A stretch of DNA of 64,000 bases from Streptomyces himalayensis subsp. himalayensis (GCF_013778455.1 NZ_JACEHE010000001.1:124001-188000), one strand, 5' to 3'. Numbered from the stretch's first letter, positions 16,937-25,345 are shown. Made by a program: numbers and translations. Notes: generated from the sequence alone by a model not told the origin.

Positions 16937-17443
16937 CTACCGGCGCTTCCGGCGGAGGAGAAGGCGGGGCAGCGCCGCCGGGATCGGGTGGCGGGTCGTC
17001 GCCCCGCTGGGCAGGGGCGCAGCGGCCAGCGAGCCGTCGGGCAGGTCCGCCGTCGTCCCCAGCGGCTCCAGGCGCAGTACGCGGCACTCGCGCGCCCAGC
17101 GCTCAGGCATCGCCTCGCCGTCCGGTGCGTTCAGCCGCTTGCCCTTGAGCTCGGCGACGGCCGCCTCCCACTCGGGCGAGCCCGCCGGGAGTTCCGTGAT
17201 CTTCGCGGCCCACTCGACGATGCGGCCGCCCTTGTCCTTGCTGCGCACGGTGACGGTCGCGGTGCCCCCGTCGGCGAGACCCGGGAGCGGCTGCTCGCCG
17301 GGACCATCGCCGACCACATGGGCGGCGCCCTCGTGCCACGCGTGCCACAGCGCCCGGGCCGGGCCGCTGCCCTGCACCCAGATCAGCCCGGACTTCTTGG
17401 TGGCCTCCTCGACGAGGGCCTGGTCGAGCAGGGGTTCCGTCAT
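16937..17443 (-). CDS. Conserved hypothetical protein (split-barrel-like)
   Basis: A 168-residue cytoplasmic protein starting at ATG 17443. The sequence LIWVQGSGPARALWHAWHEGAAHVVGDGPGEQPL, then TATVTVRSKDKGGRIVEWAAKI, reads like an FMN-binding or pyridoxamine-oxidase-like split barrel by strand pattern, but no diagnostic motif is visible. The C terminus ends in a basic tail (RLLLRRKRR). It lies between the DUF4230 gene and a repeat-filled gap before corA, all on the minus strand. Streptomyces-type conserved gene; function unknown. Confidence 0.75.
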   Translation of the reverse strand: MTEPLLDQALVEEATKKSGLIWVQGSGPARALWHAWHEGAAHVVGDGPGEQPLPGLADGGTATVTVRSKDKGGRIVEWAAKITELPAGSPEWEAAVAELKGKRLNAPDGEAMPERWARECRVLRLEPLGTTADLPDGSLAAAPLPSGATTRHPIPAALPRLLLRRKRR

Positions 17444-17500
17444 GGGACCAGCCTAAGCGGCCCCGGGGAAGTGCGGGCCCGCCCCCACGCCGCCCGGCAC

Positions 17501-17610
17501 GCTCCCCCACTGCCTTAAGGGCGTGGGAGGTGCCCCCACTCGCCGCACCGGCCAAAGGCCCAAGTAGCTCCTTCCCCATTGCCTTAAGGGCCTGGGAGGG
17601 GCCCCCATCG
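17501..17610. repeat. Two family B repeats in the gap before corA
   Basis: The 332-bp gap 17444-17775 holds two copies of the family B core: 17501-17539 (GCTCCCCCACTGCCTTAAGG...) and 17570-17610 (CCTTCCCCATTGCCTTAAGG...). Each folds into a hairpin. No gene is credible in the gap; short ORFs there have no ribosome-binding site. Confidence 0.75.
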
Positions 17611-17775
17611 AGGGCCTTCGTCCGGCACGCCGAGAGCACGCACCGGCTGTTGACACAAGCCGCTGCCGCGGCGGGCGCGGGAACGCACCCGCACTTCCCC
17701 GGCACCGCTTAGTGAGGCCCGGGCGCCGGGGGACAACCACGTCCGTCGACAGCCGGCCGCCTCGAGTCGGCCCGC

Positions 17776-18933
17776 TCACAGCCAGCCGTTCCTCTTCAAC
17801 GTGCGGTGGATGGTCAGACAGATGCCCACCGTCACCCCGAGCACCAGCGGGTACCCGAACTTCCAGTGCAGCTCCGGCATGTACTCGAAGTTCATGCCGT
17901 ACACACCGCAGACCATGGTCGGCACGGCGATGATCGCCGCCCAGGACGTGATCTTGCGCATGTCCTCGTTCTGCGCGACCGACGCCTGCGCGAGGTTGGC
18001 CTGCAGGATCGAGTTGAGCAGCTCGTCGAAGCCGACGACCTGCTCCTGCACGCGCGCGAGGTGGTCCGCCACGTCCCGGAAGTACTTCTGGATGTCCGGG
18101 TCGATCAGCCGCATCGGCCGCTCGCTCAGCAGCTGCATGGGCCGGGCGAGCGGCGCAACCGCCCGCTTGAACTCCAGGACCTCACGCTTGAGCTGGTAGA
18201 TCCGTCCGGCGTCGACACCGCGCGACACTCCGCCCTTGCGGCCCGGCGTGAACACCTCGGTCTCGACCTCGTCGATGTCGTCCTGCATGGCGTCGGCGAC
18301 CGCGAGATAGCCGTCGACGACATGGTCGGCGATGGCGTGCAGCACGGCCGATGGTCCTTTGGCGAGCAGCTCGGGCTCGTCCTGCAGCCGGTGGCGCAGC
18401 GCGCGCAGCGACCCCTGGCCGCCGTGCCGCACGGTGATGAAGAAGTCCCGGCCGGTGAAGCACATGACCTCACCGGTCTCCACGATCTCGCTGGTCGCGG
18501 TGAGTTCGGCGTGCTCGACGTAGTGGATGGTCTTGAAGACGGCGAACAGCGTGTCGTCGTAGCGCTCCAGCTTGGGCCGCTGGTGGGCGTGGACCGCGTC
18601 CTCGACGGCCAGCGGGTGCAGTCCGAACTCGGCCGCGATACCGGCGAATTCGGCCTCCGTGGGCTCGTGCAGCCCGATCCAGGCGAAACCGCCGTCGCGG
18701 CGGACCTGGAGCATCGCCTCGTGGGGCGTCACGGTGTCGTCACAGGTGACGCGGTGGCCGTCGCGGTAGACGGCGCAGTCGACGACCGCGGAGGGCGTCG
18801 AGGCGTCACGGGTCGTGTCGTACGCGCTGTGGCTTCCCCCAAGCTCTCGGCTTCGCTCGAGCAGGGGGGAGCCCCACCGCTCCTTGCGCGGTGAGGGGCG
18901 GACCGCGGCTCGCAGGTCACGGATCATCGACAT
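17776..18933 (-). CDS. corA: CorA-family magnesium/cobalt transporter
   Basis: A 385-residue CorA. The cytoplasmic funnel domain (residues about 30-290) is followed by two C-terminal membrane helices. The pore signature GMN is present as VCGVYGMNFEYMPEL near residue 350. EYMPEL stands where the periplasmic-loop acidic motif (MPEL) is expected. ATG 18933 (MSMIRDLR) has AAGGAG 7 nt upstream. Residues about 22-34 (SPLLERSRELGGSH) are encoded by a palindromic repeat (18834-18870) that other species usually carry between genes. A 513-bp leader region lies upstream. CorA proteins import Mg2+ down the membrane potential. Confidence 0.93.
   Translation of the reverse strand: MSMIRDLRAAVRPSPRKERWGSPLLERSRELGGSHSAYDTTRDASTPSAVVDCAVYRDGHRVTCDDTVTPHEAMLQVRRDGGFAWIGLHEPTEAEFAGIAAEFGLHPLAVEDAVHAHQRPKLERYDDTLFAVFKTIHYVEHAELTATSEIVETGEVMCFTGRDFFITVRHGGQGSLRALRHRLQDEPELLAKGPSAVLHAIADHVVDGYLAVADAMQDDIDEVETEVFTPGRKGGVSRGVDAGRIYQLKREVLEFKRAVAPLARPMQLLSERPMRLIDPDIQKYFRDVADHLARVQEQVVGFDELLNSILQANLAQASVAQNEDMRKITSWAAIIAVPTMVCGVYGMNFEYMPELHWKFGYPLVLGVTVGICLTIHRTLKRNGWL
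18834..18870. repeat. Palindromic repeat in frame within corA
   Basis: TTCCCCCAAGCTCTCGGC followed by TTCGCTCGAGCAGGGGGGA is a CCCCC/GGGGG-ended stem-loop of a type common between Streptomyces genes. Here it adds about 13 codons to the CorA N terminus without breaking the frame. Confidence 0.6.
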
Positions 18934-19068
18934 GGGCAGGCTCCTTCGCAACAGAGCCGCCGGCGACGGGTGGAACTACCCGGAATGAGGACGTCCGGAC
19001 TTCGATGTTTGGCTCGTCCACAAAGCGGGGAGCACCGCATCGTCGCGGTGGCAGCTTCGCCGCTGACT

Positions 19069-19202
19069 CAGATCAGCAGTACTGAGATCAGCGGTACTGA
19101 TACAGATCAGACAGATCAGGCGGAAACGAAGTGCTCTTCCGTCGAGCGCCGGAAATGCGCGCGCAGGGTGGGACAGCTTGCGAAGCAGACAGCTCGCGAA
19201 GC
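19069..19202. repeat. Short direct repeats in the corA / SUFU divergent gap
   Basis: Four GATCAG units, two of them extended to GATCAGC(A/G)GTACTGA, lie at 19071-19118. A 14-bp direct repeat, ACAGCT(T/C)GCGAAGC, lies at 19173-19186 and 19189-19202, just before the possible leader ORF stop. The whole gap 18934-19446 has no long coding candidate; its base composition is lower in GC than the neighbours. Confidence 0.5.
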
Positions 19203-19210
19203 TGTGTGAC

Positions 19211-19258
19211 TCAGCGGCCGGAAGAGCGGGTGGTACTGCACGGTCGACTTCGGTCCAT
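19211..19258 (-). CDS. Possible 15-codon leader ORF upstream of corA
   Basis: ATG at 19258 on the minus strand encodes MDRSRPCSTTRSSGR and then a stop. AGGAGG (part of GGAGGAGGTGGGG) lies 10 nt upstream, a better ribosome-binding site than many real genes here have. It lies about 280 nt before the corA start on the same strand, so it could be a leader peptide in a long corA mRNA leader. It may equally be a chance ORF; no homologue can be checked here. Confidence 0.3.
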   Translation of the reverse strand: MDRSRPCSTTRSSGR

Positions 19259-19413
19259 TGCAGCCCCACCTCCTCCGGCCGGTCCCCCGTAGGGGATGTC
19301 CCACGCGGTCGGGGCGCGGGAGCGACTCCAGCTGCTGCTGCGAGGGGCCCCGTCTGTGTGCTTCCCGACCGGCGGCTCAGCTTATCAGCGAACTGAAGTG
19401 TCAAGTCGCAAGT

Positions 19414-19440
19414 TTGCCCGTCACTGACGAGTTCTATGCT
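19414..19440 (+). promoter_or_regulatory. Promoter for a leaderless SUFU mRNA
   Basis: TATGCT (19435-19440) lies 6 nt before ATG 19447, with TTGCCC (19414-19419) 15 nt further upstream. A -10 box at that distance puts the transcript start at the ATG itself, and no ribosome-binding site is present. Confidence 0.5.
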
Positions 19441-19446
19441 CGCCGC

Positions 19447-20031
19447 ATGGCTGATGTTCTTGCTCTGGTCGAGGCTCGTTTGCGCACTGCGCTGGGCGAA
19501 CCGGACGCCCGTGCTGCGGTGACGTTCCTCGGAACGGACCGCATCGAGGTCCTGAGGTTCACCGAGGGAGACATCGTGAGATACGCCACGCTCGGGATGT
19601 CCGCGGTCCCCATGGCCGACCCCACCTCTCCCCTGGCGGACCCGGTCAAGGGCCCGCGCGCGGAGCTCCTCCTCTCCGTACGGGCGGGCCTCGCCGACAC
19701 CGACAAGGTGCTGCGCCCGCTCGCTGTACTGGCCGCATCGCCCCAGGTCGAAGGGGTGATCGTGGCCCCGGGCGCCTCGCTCGACGTGGGCGAACCGCTG
19801 TGGCCCGGTGCTCCGTTCACCTCCGTGCTGGTGGCGGAGTCCGGCGGCCTCGTCGAGGACCTGGACCTGGACGCGCCCCTGGATCCCGTACGTTTTCTGC
19901 CGCTGCTCCCGATGACGCCGAACGAGGCCGCGTGGAAGCGGGTGCACGGCGCGGGGGCGCTCCAGGAGCGGTGGCTCGGCAGCGGGACGGACCTGCGTGA
20001 TCCGCTGCGCAGGACCGTCCCCCTCGACTGA
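19447..20031 (+). CDS. Suppressor-of-fused (SUFU) domain protein
   Basis: A 194-residue protein that fits the bacterial SUFU-domain family in length and pattern: VLRFTEGDIVRYATLGMS, then an amphipathic helix and strands, and the late FLPLLPMTPNEAAWKRVHGAGALQERW. Bacterial members have unknown roles and are cytoplasmic. ATG 19447 is chosen over the longer frame from 19258 because it sits exactly behind a -10 box (leaderless). It is transcribed divergently from corA and followed by a zinc-ribbon protein gene on the same strand. Confidence 0.85.
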   Translation: MADVLALVEARLRTALGEPDARAAVTFLGTDRIEVLRFTEGDIVRYATLGMSAVPMADPTSPLADPVKGPRAELLLSVRAGLADTDKVLRPLAVLAASPQVEGVIVAPGASLDVGEPLWPGAPFTSVLVAESGGLVEDLDLDAPLDPVRFLPLLPMTPNEAAWKRVHGAGALQERWLGSGTDLRDPLRRTVPLD

Positions 20032-20140
20032 GAACCGACCCTTGATCATGTGACCTGAATCTGAATCGGTCGGCGGTCGCGCACTCCGGACGGGTGATCG
20101 TCCTTGACGCGGCGACGGCCGGGGAGGACCGTTGAGCCCT

Positions 20141-20782
20141 ATGAGGGGCGAACCCAGTTGCCCGAAGTGTGGTGGCCGGGTCAGGGCTCCCGGACTCTTT
20201 GCCGACTCCTGGCAGTGTGATGTGCATGGGACCGTGCACCCGCTGCAGCCCGTGATCCCGCCCAGCGTCGAGGCCCTCAGCGTCGTGGTGCACCGTGCGC
20301 AGGTCCCGGTGTGGATGCCGTGGCCGCTGCCGGTCGGCTGGCTCTTCACGGGGGTGGCGTCCGCTGGTGACGACCGCACCGGCGGGCGCGCGACCGCGGT
20401 GGCCTGTTCCGGGCCCGGACCGCTCGGCGGTATGGGCGAGTTGGTGCTGGTCGCCGAGGAGCTCGGCGTCGGGCTCGGCGCGCGGTACGCGGGCATCGAG
20501 GGCCCGGACCCCGGCCCCTACCTGGACGTCGAGAAACCGCCCCAGGCCAAGGTCCTCGCCGCCGGCAGGCCGACCCCGCTCTGGCTTGTGGCCGGTACGC
20601 CCGACGACCGCGCCGTCTTCGCGGGCGAGGCCCGCGGGCTCTGGCTGTGGGCGGTCGTGTGGCCGGAGCAGTCGGGCCTGCTGATGTACGACGAGCTGGT
20701 GCTGACGGATCTGCGCGAGGCGGGAGCGGAGATGGACCTGCTGCCGTGCGGGGCCCTGACACCGCGGATTCTGTCGCCGTGA
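20141..20782 (+). CDS. Zinc-ribbon hypothetical protein (DUF6758-like)
   Basis: A 213-residue protein beginning MRGEPSCPKCGGRVRAPGLF and continuing WQCDVHGTVHP. The Cys-x2-Cys and later Cys-x2-His pattern makes a small N-terminal zinc ribbon. The rest is a mixed domain with GYG-poor strands and aromatic-rich stretches (WMPWPLPVGWLFTGVASAG). TTG 20132 is an alternative start three codons upstream, but GGGGAGG fits ATG 20141 only at long spacing, so the exact start is uncertain. The gene lies in tandem between SUFU and the PHP gene. I do not recognise a function. Confidence 0.7.
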   Translation: MRGEPSCPKCGGRVRAPGLFADSWQCDVHGTVHPLQPVIPPSVEALSVVVHRAQVPVWMPWPLPVGWLFTGVASAGDDRTGGRATAVACSGPGPLGGMGELVLVAEELGVGLGARYAGIEGPDPGPYLDVEKPPQAKVLAAGRPTPLWLVAGTPDDRAVFAGEARGLWLWAVVWPEQSGLLMYDELVLTDLREAGAEMDLLPCGALTPRILSP

Positions 20783-20909
20783 GACACTTGAGCGCCTTCG
20801 CGTACGGTGGAGGCCGGCGGCTCTGACCGCAGCCATCAAGTGAGCAACCACCGCGGCGAGCAACCACGTCCGCGAGAGCGGCGCCGGTTCAGGCGCAAGG
20901 AGGGGTGTC

Positions 20910-21770
20910 GTGCGCATCGATCTGCACACCCACTCCACCGCCTCGGACGGCACGGACACCCCGGCCGACCTCGTCCGCAACGCGGCGGCCGCCGGCCTGG
21001 ACGTCGTCGCGCTGACCGACCACGACACCACCCGCGGGCACGCCGAGGCGATCGCCGCCGTGCCCGCCGGCCTGACGCTCGTCACAGGCGCCGAACTCTC
21101 CTGCCGCCTGAACGGCGTGCCCCTGCACATGCTGGCGTACCTGTTCGACGCCGAGGAGCCCGAGCTGTTGCGCGAGCGCGAGCTGGTGCGTGACGACCGG
21201 GTGCCGCGGGCGAAGGGCATGATCGCCAAGCTCCAGGAGCTGGGAGTCCCGGCCACCTGGGAGCAGGTCGCGCGTATCGCGGGCGACGGCTCGGTGGGGC
21301 GCCCGCACATCGCGGAGGCGCTCGTCGAGCTCGGCGTCGTCTCCAGCGTCTCGGACGCGTTCACGCCCGACTGGATCGCCAACGGCGGACGCGCGTACGT
21401 CGAGAAGCACGAGCTCGACCCCTTCGACGCCGTCCGGCTGATCAAGGCCGCGGGCGGCGTGGCCGTCTTCGCGCACCCGCTCGCCGTCAAGCGCGGGGAG
21501 GTCGTCCCCGAGACCGCGATCGCGGAGCTCGCCGCCGCCGGACTCGACGGCATCGAGGTCGACCACATGGACCACGACGAGGCGACCCGCGGGCGCCTGC
21601 GGGGGCTCGCCGCCGAGCTGGGGCTGCTGACCACCGGGTCCAGCGACTACCACGGCAGCCGCAAGACGTGCGTGCTCGGCGAGTTCACCACCGACCCCGA
21701 GATCTTCGGGGAGATCACGCGACGGGCCACCGGGGCGTTTCCCGTCCCGGGCACCGGCGGACGCCTGTAG
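20910..21770 (+). CDS. PHP-domain phosphoesterase (RNase AM / YciV type)
   Basis: A 286-residue PHP-fold metal-dependent phosphohydrolase. The N-terminal RIDLHTHSTASDGTDTP carries the metal-binding HxH and the Asp; ALTDHDTTRGHAEA carries the DHD pair, VFAHPLAVK the late His, and GSSDYHGSR the last metal site. Enzymes of this branch (RnaAM/YciV) hydrolyse 3'-phosphates of nucleoside 3',5'-bisphosphates and trim 5' ends of rRNA in E. coli; the role here is by analogy. GTG 20910 has AAGGAGGGG 5 nt upstream. Confidence 0.88.
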   Translation: MRIDLHTHSTASDGTDTPADLVRNAAAAGLDVVALTDHDTTRGHAEAIAAVPAGLTLVTGAELSCRLNGVPLHMLAYLFDAEEPELLRERELVRDDRVPRAKGMIAKLQELGVPATWEQVARIAGDGSVGRPHIAEALVELGVVSSVSDAFTPDWIANGGRAYVEKHELDPFDAVRLIKAAGGVAVFAHPLAVKRGEVVPETAIAELAAAGLDGIEVDHMDHDEATRGRLRGLAAELGLLTTGSSDYHGSRKTCVLGEFTTDPEIFGEITRRATGAFPVPGTGGRL

Positions 21771-21970
21771 TCCCCGCGGCCCGCACCGCATGCTGCGCGG
21801 CCCGCACGCGCACATCTGCGCGCACTCCGCGTACCACACCACACACCGCCTGATTCCGCGGCGCCAGCGCCGCGCCTCAAGCTCCACCTGGTACGGCTCG
21901 GCGGCGGTAAGTCCGTCCGTCGGCCCCCAGCGCCTTTCGTACGCCCGACCCGACACCCCCAAGGCTTTCC

Positions 21971-22576
21971 GTGTTCGATCTCGCCGTCTTCGGCTCCCTC
22001 TTCCTCACCCTCTTTGTGATCATGGATCCCCCGGGGGTCACCCCGATCTTCCTCGCGCTGACCTCGGGCCGTCCCGCCAAGGCGCAGCGGAAGATGGCGT
22101 TCCAGGCCGTGTGCGTGGCCTTCGGGGTGATCGCGGTGTTCGGCCTGCTCGGTCACCAGATCCTGGACTATCTGCACGTCTCCGTGCCCGCGCTGATGAT
22201 CGCGGGCGGTCTCCTGCTCCTGCTGATCGCACTCGACCTGCTCACCGGCAAGACCGACGAGCCGAAGCAGACCAAGGACGTCAACGTCGCACTCGTACCG
22301 CTCGGCATGCCGCTGCTGGCCGGTCCCGGCGCCATCGTCTCGGTGATCCTGGCGGTGCAGAAGGCCGACAGCCTCGGTACGCAGCTCTCGGTGTGGGCGG
22401 CGATCGTGGCGATCCATCTGGTGCTGTGGGTGGTGATGCGCTACTCGCTGCTGATCATCCGCGTGATCAAGGACGGTGGTGTGGTGCTGGTGACGCGGCT
22501 TGCGGGCATGATGCTCTCCGCCATCGCCGTGCAGCAGATCATCAACGGCGTCACGCAGGTGATCCAGGGCGCCTGA
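21971..22576 (+). CDS. MarC-family integral membrane protein
   Basis: A 201-residue MarC/YchE-type protein with six hydrophobic helices. The N-terminal FDLAVFGSLFLTLFVIMDPPG has the family DPPG/NP motif after helix 1; LAGPGAIVSVILAV is the pseudo-repeat of the same motif in the second half. It lies in the inner membrane; the role is unknown (not a confirmed drug transporter despite the name). GTG 21971 start. A perfect 14-bp terminator stem follows its stop at 22618-22651. Confidence 0.9.
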   Translation: MFDLAVFGSLFLTLFVIMDPPGVTPIFLALTSGRPAKAQRKMAFQAVCVAFGVIAVFGLLGHQILDYLHVSVPALMIAGGLLLLLIALDLLTGKTDEPKQTKDVNVALVPLGMPLLAGPGAIVSVILAVQKADSLGTQLSVWAAIVAIHLVLWVVMRYSLLIIRVIKDGGVVLVTRLAGMMLSAIAVQQIINGVTQVIQGA

Positions 22577-22617
22577 GCTGCGCCCTGCGTCCGCGTCCGA
22601 GCCTGTGGCCGTACGCG

Positions 22618-22651
22618 CAGGGCCCCCGTACCCATGTGTACGGGGGCCCTG
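22618..22651. terminator. Bidirectional intrinsic terminator
   Basis: CAGGGCCCCCGTAC (22618-22631) pairs perfectly with GTACGGGGGCCCTG (22638-22651) around a 6-nt loop. It separates the converging marC and small minus-strand gene. Confidence 0.9.
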
Positions 22652-22754
22652 AAGTGCTGTGCAGCGTCGTCGATGCGGCGTCATCGGCGGCGTCGATACG
22701 ACGGGTTACGAGCTGTCGCGGCGCCTTACGGATGCGTCGCGAGCCGGTACGGCG

Positions 22755-22907
22755 TTATGAGGCCGAGGCTTCGGCCGGTCGGATGTACAGGCGCTGCCCG
22801 ATGGCGGCGGCCTGCTGCACGATCCGCTTGACGGAGGCGGCGTCTACGACGGTGCTGTCCACGGCGGTGCCGTCGACGTCGTCAAGGCGCATGATCTCGA
22901 AGCGCAT
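22755..22907 (-). CDS. Small conserved hypothetical protein (50 aa)
   Basis: A 50-residue protein (MRFEIMRLDDVDGTAVDSTV...) beginning at ATG 22907 with GAAGGGAG 9 nt upstream; the track-length frame goes back to 22967, but the extra codons include the ribosome-binding site. It has a strand-turn-helix outline (VDAASVKRIVQQAAAIGQRLYIRP). No known domain. Position between marC and the NYN gene, opposite both. The stable upstream signal and good codon use make it probably real. Confidence 0.65.
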   Translation of the reverse strand: MRFEIMRLDDVDGTAVDSTVVDAASVKRIVQQAAAIGQRLYIRPAEASAS

Positions 22908-23172
22908 CAAGGCTTCTCCCTTCGTCTGGTGATCCTCCTGAAGGAGAACTGCTGTGATCCGGGACACAAGTCTGGCCCCGGGCTGAGGCTGGGCAGTTGC
23001 CCGACCGTTAAGAGTGGATTGCGTGGCTACAGTGCATCGCGTTCCGAATAGTCACAACACGTTGCATGGGGCCAACATTCCCTACGCTAAGGAAATTTTT
23101 CGAGAGCCTAAGTACGGCCCGTACGTGGACCGCTTGTGCTCTCTCCGTGACCAGGCGGACAATGAGGCGCAT

Positions 23173-24087
23173 ATGAACGACGAACCCGTGGGACGCGACG
23201 GACCTGCGGCGCTTGGCGCCCGCATCGACCGCACCAACGAGCTGCTCGAGCGCATGCTCGCCGAGGTGGCGAAAACACCGTCGACCCACGCGATCTTCGT
23301 CGACGCCGGCTATCTCTACGCGGCCGCGGGCCGCCTCGCCGCCGGCACGGAGGACCGCAGGGCCTTCGACCTCGACGCCGAAGGGCTCATCGACGCACTG
23401 ATCGACAAGGCCCGCTCGATCTTCGCGGACAGCCGGCTGCTGCGGGTGTACTGGTACGACGGCGCCCGCCGTCGTATCCACACCGCGGAACAGCAGTCGA
23501 TCGCGGAGCTACCGGACGTCAAGGTACGGCTCGGCAACCTGAACTCCAACAACCAGCAGAAGGGCGTCGACTCCCTGATCAGAAGCGATCTGGAGTCACT
23601 GGCACGCCATCGGGCGATCAGCGACGCGGCGCTCATAGGAGGTGACGAGGACCTCGTGCCCGCGGTCGAGGCGGCGCAGGGTTACGGGGCACGTGTCCAC
23701 CTCTGGGGCGTCGAGGCGCCGGAGGGCCGCAACCAGGCGGAGCCGCTGCTCTGGGAGGTCGACAGTCAGCGCACCTTCGACCTCGAGTTCTTCAAGCCGT
23801 ACATCACACGGCGAACCGTTCCTTCGTATGAGACGCCGTCGGTGCCGCGGCCGACACGCGAGGAGGTGCGGTTCGTCGGCGCCCGGATCGCGGCGAAGTG
23901 GCTGTCGGCGCGGGGGCGGGAGAGCCTGGCGGAGCTGCTGCCCGGGCATCCGTATCTGCCTGGTTCGTTCGACCAGGACCTGCTGGTGGAGGCGGAGGGG
24001 CTGCTGCAGTACTCGCTGCGCGGCCAGTCGGACCTGCGGCGGTCGCTGCGGGACGGCTTCTGGGAGCACCTGCAGGCGCAGTACTGA
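23173..24087 (+). CDS. NYN-domain (PIN-like) ribonuclease-type protein
   Basis: A 304-residue protein. Residues about 33-200 are a NYN/PIN-like domain: HAIFVDAGYLYAAAG gives the first acidic residue, GVDSLIRSDLESLA the second, and SDAALIGGDEDLVPAVEAAQ the third and fourth. This layout is used to bind metal ions in RNases. The C terminus is helical and charged. ATG 23173 has GAGG just before it; the frame is open from 23014, but the earlier stretch is AT-rich and contains promoter-like sequence (TTGCAT at 23062, TACGCT at 23083). RNA target unknown. Confidence 0.83.
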   Translation: MNDEPVGRDGPAALGARIDRTNELLERMLAEVAKTPSTHAIFVDAGYLYAAAGRLAAGTEDRRAFDLDAEGLIDALIDKARSIFADSRLLRVYWYDGARRRIHTAEQQSIAELPDVKVRLGNLNSNNQQKGVDSLIRSDLESLARHRAISDAALIGGDEDLVPAVEAAQGYGARVHLWGVEAPEGRNQAEPLLWEVDSQRTFDLEFFKPYITRRTVPSYETPSVPRPTREEVRFVGARIAAKWLSARGRESLAELLPGHPYLPGSFDQDLLVEAEGLLQYSLRGQSDLRRSLRDGFWEHLQAQY

Positions 24088-24254
24088 GGCACGCGGTGCG
24101 GGTCCCGTGCTTCTGAGGTGGCGCTTGTGTGGTCCGGTCCCGCTTCTGAGTCGATGCCTGCGCTGCAGGCCCTGTTCTGAAGCGAACGTCCGCGTGGTCG
24201 GGGGCCCCGTGCTGCGGCGAACGCCCGCGCGGCGCGAAGTGCTTCCGGCAGCGC

Positions 24255-25142
24255 TCAGCACGCGTCCCAGAACGCGGCGATGGCCGCCGCCGTCTCCTGC
24301 GGGCGGTCGGTGTTGGGGGAGTGCTCGGCCCCGCGTACGACGGTGCGGTGCGCGGCGAGACGTAGGGCCATGTCGTCCAGGAGCGGCACCGGCCAGGTGT
24401 CGTCGCGCTCGCCGGAGAGCACGTGTTTGGGCAGCGGTACGGCGCCGAGCTCGGTGACGCGGTCGGGTTCGCTGCACAGCTGGCGGCCCGTGGCGATGAG
24501 CTGGGCGGGGCTGTTGCGCAGCCAGCGGTGGCGCAGGTGCCATGCGCCGTCGAGCCCCGGATCGGGGTCCGGGTCGTCCGGGTCGCCGTCCACGTCCGTG
24601 TCCTCGGGCGTCTCGATGGCCTGCATGGCCTCCCACACCTCTGCCATGTCCATCAGCGACAGGGCGTCCTGCAGCAGCTTCACGCGTTGCTGCTGGGAGG
24701 ACGAGATCTGGGCGGGGCCTGAGGCCATGAGGGTGAGCGAGACGAAGGGCGCGTGGTCCAGGAGGACGGCCGCGCGGGCGATCTGGCCGCCGAGCGAGTG
24801 GCCGAGGAGGTGCACGCGTGTGCCCAGCGCGGCGGCCTGGGCGAGGACGTCACGCGCCAACTCGGCCTGTGCGTACGGTGCTTGGTCGTCGAGTGGACCG
24901 TCCGACTCGTACTGTCCGCGGCCGTCGACGGCGACGGTGCGGTAGCCGGCGGCGGCGAGCAGGGGGTGGAGGGCGATGAAGTCCTCCTTGCTGCCGGTGT
25001 AACCGGGGAGAAGGAGGGCGGTCCCCTTGTGAGGCCGACCCGTTGCCGGCGGTGCGTCGATGACTGCGAAGTCGCCTCGCTCGGTGACGAGACGACGGGC
25101 CCGGGCGCCGGGCGGCGGGGCGAAGGTGGGCGGCCTGCTCAT
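24255..25142 (-). CDS. Alpha/beta hydrolase
   Basis: A 295-residue alpha/beta-fold hydrolase. LLLPGYTGSKEDF forms the oxyanion strand-turn, HLLGHSLGGQIA is the nucleophile elbow (GHSLGG, Ser about residue 116), and VRGAEHSPNTDRP carries the catalytic His. The nucleophile and histidine are clear; the acidic residue is probably in LSGERDDTWPVPL. A Asp-rich insertion (VDGDPDDPDPDPGLD) lies in the cap. No signal peptide, so cytoplasmic. Substrate unknown. The 167 bp before the previous gene (24088-24254) hold nothing recognisable. Confidence 0.85.
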   Translation of the reverse strand: MSRPPTFAPPPGARARRLVTERGDFAVIDAPPATGRPHKGTALLLPGYTGSKEDFIALHPLLAAAGYRTVAVDGRGQYESDGPLDDQAPYAQAELARDVLAQAAALGTRVHLLGHSLGGQIARAAVLLDHAPFVSLTLMASGPAQISSSQQQRVKLLQDALSLMDMAEVWEAMQAIETPEDTDVDGDPDDPDPDPGLDGAWHLRHRWLRNSPAQLIATGRQLCSEPDRVTELGAVPLPKHVLSGERDDTWPVPLLDDMALRLAAHRTVVRGAEHSPNTDRPQETAAAIAAFWDAC

Positions 25143-25189
25143 GCGACGAGGCTAGCGGGTCGTCCGGACTCGTCAGGTGACCGAGCGCA

Positions 25190-25345
25190 CAGCCCGTCCG
25201 GCGTTGGAGGGCGAGCATTTCAGCCCGTCCGGCGTTTGAGGACGAGTGCATCCAGCCCGTCCGGCGTTTGAGGACGAGCCCGAAGGGCGATCCGGGGGTC
25301 TGGGGGCGAAGCCCCCGGTTTCGGGAAGGGGCGGGGTAGGGGAAG
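25190..25345. repeat. Streptomyces intergenic repeat, family A, triple head
   Basis: Three copies of CAGCCCGTCCGGCGTT-GAGG-CGAG lie in a row at 25190-25215, 25221-25246 and 25253-25278 (the last two identical), then the G-rich hairpin module and GTTTCGGGAAGGGGCGGGG. The 303-bp gap 25143-25445 has no gene. Confidence 0.8.
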
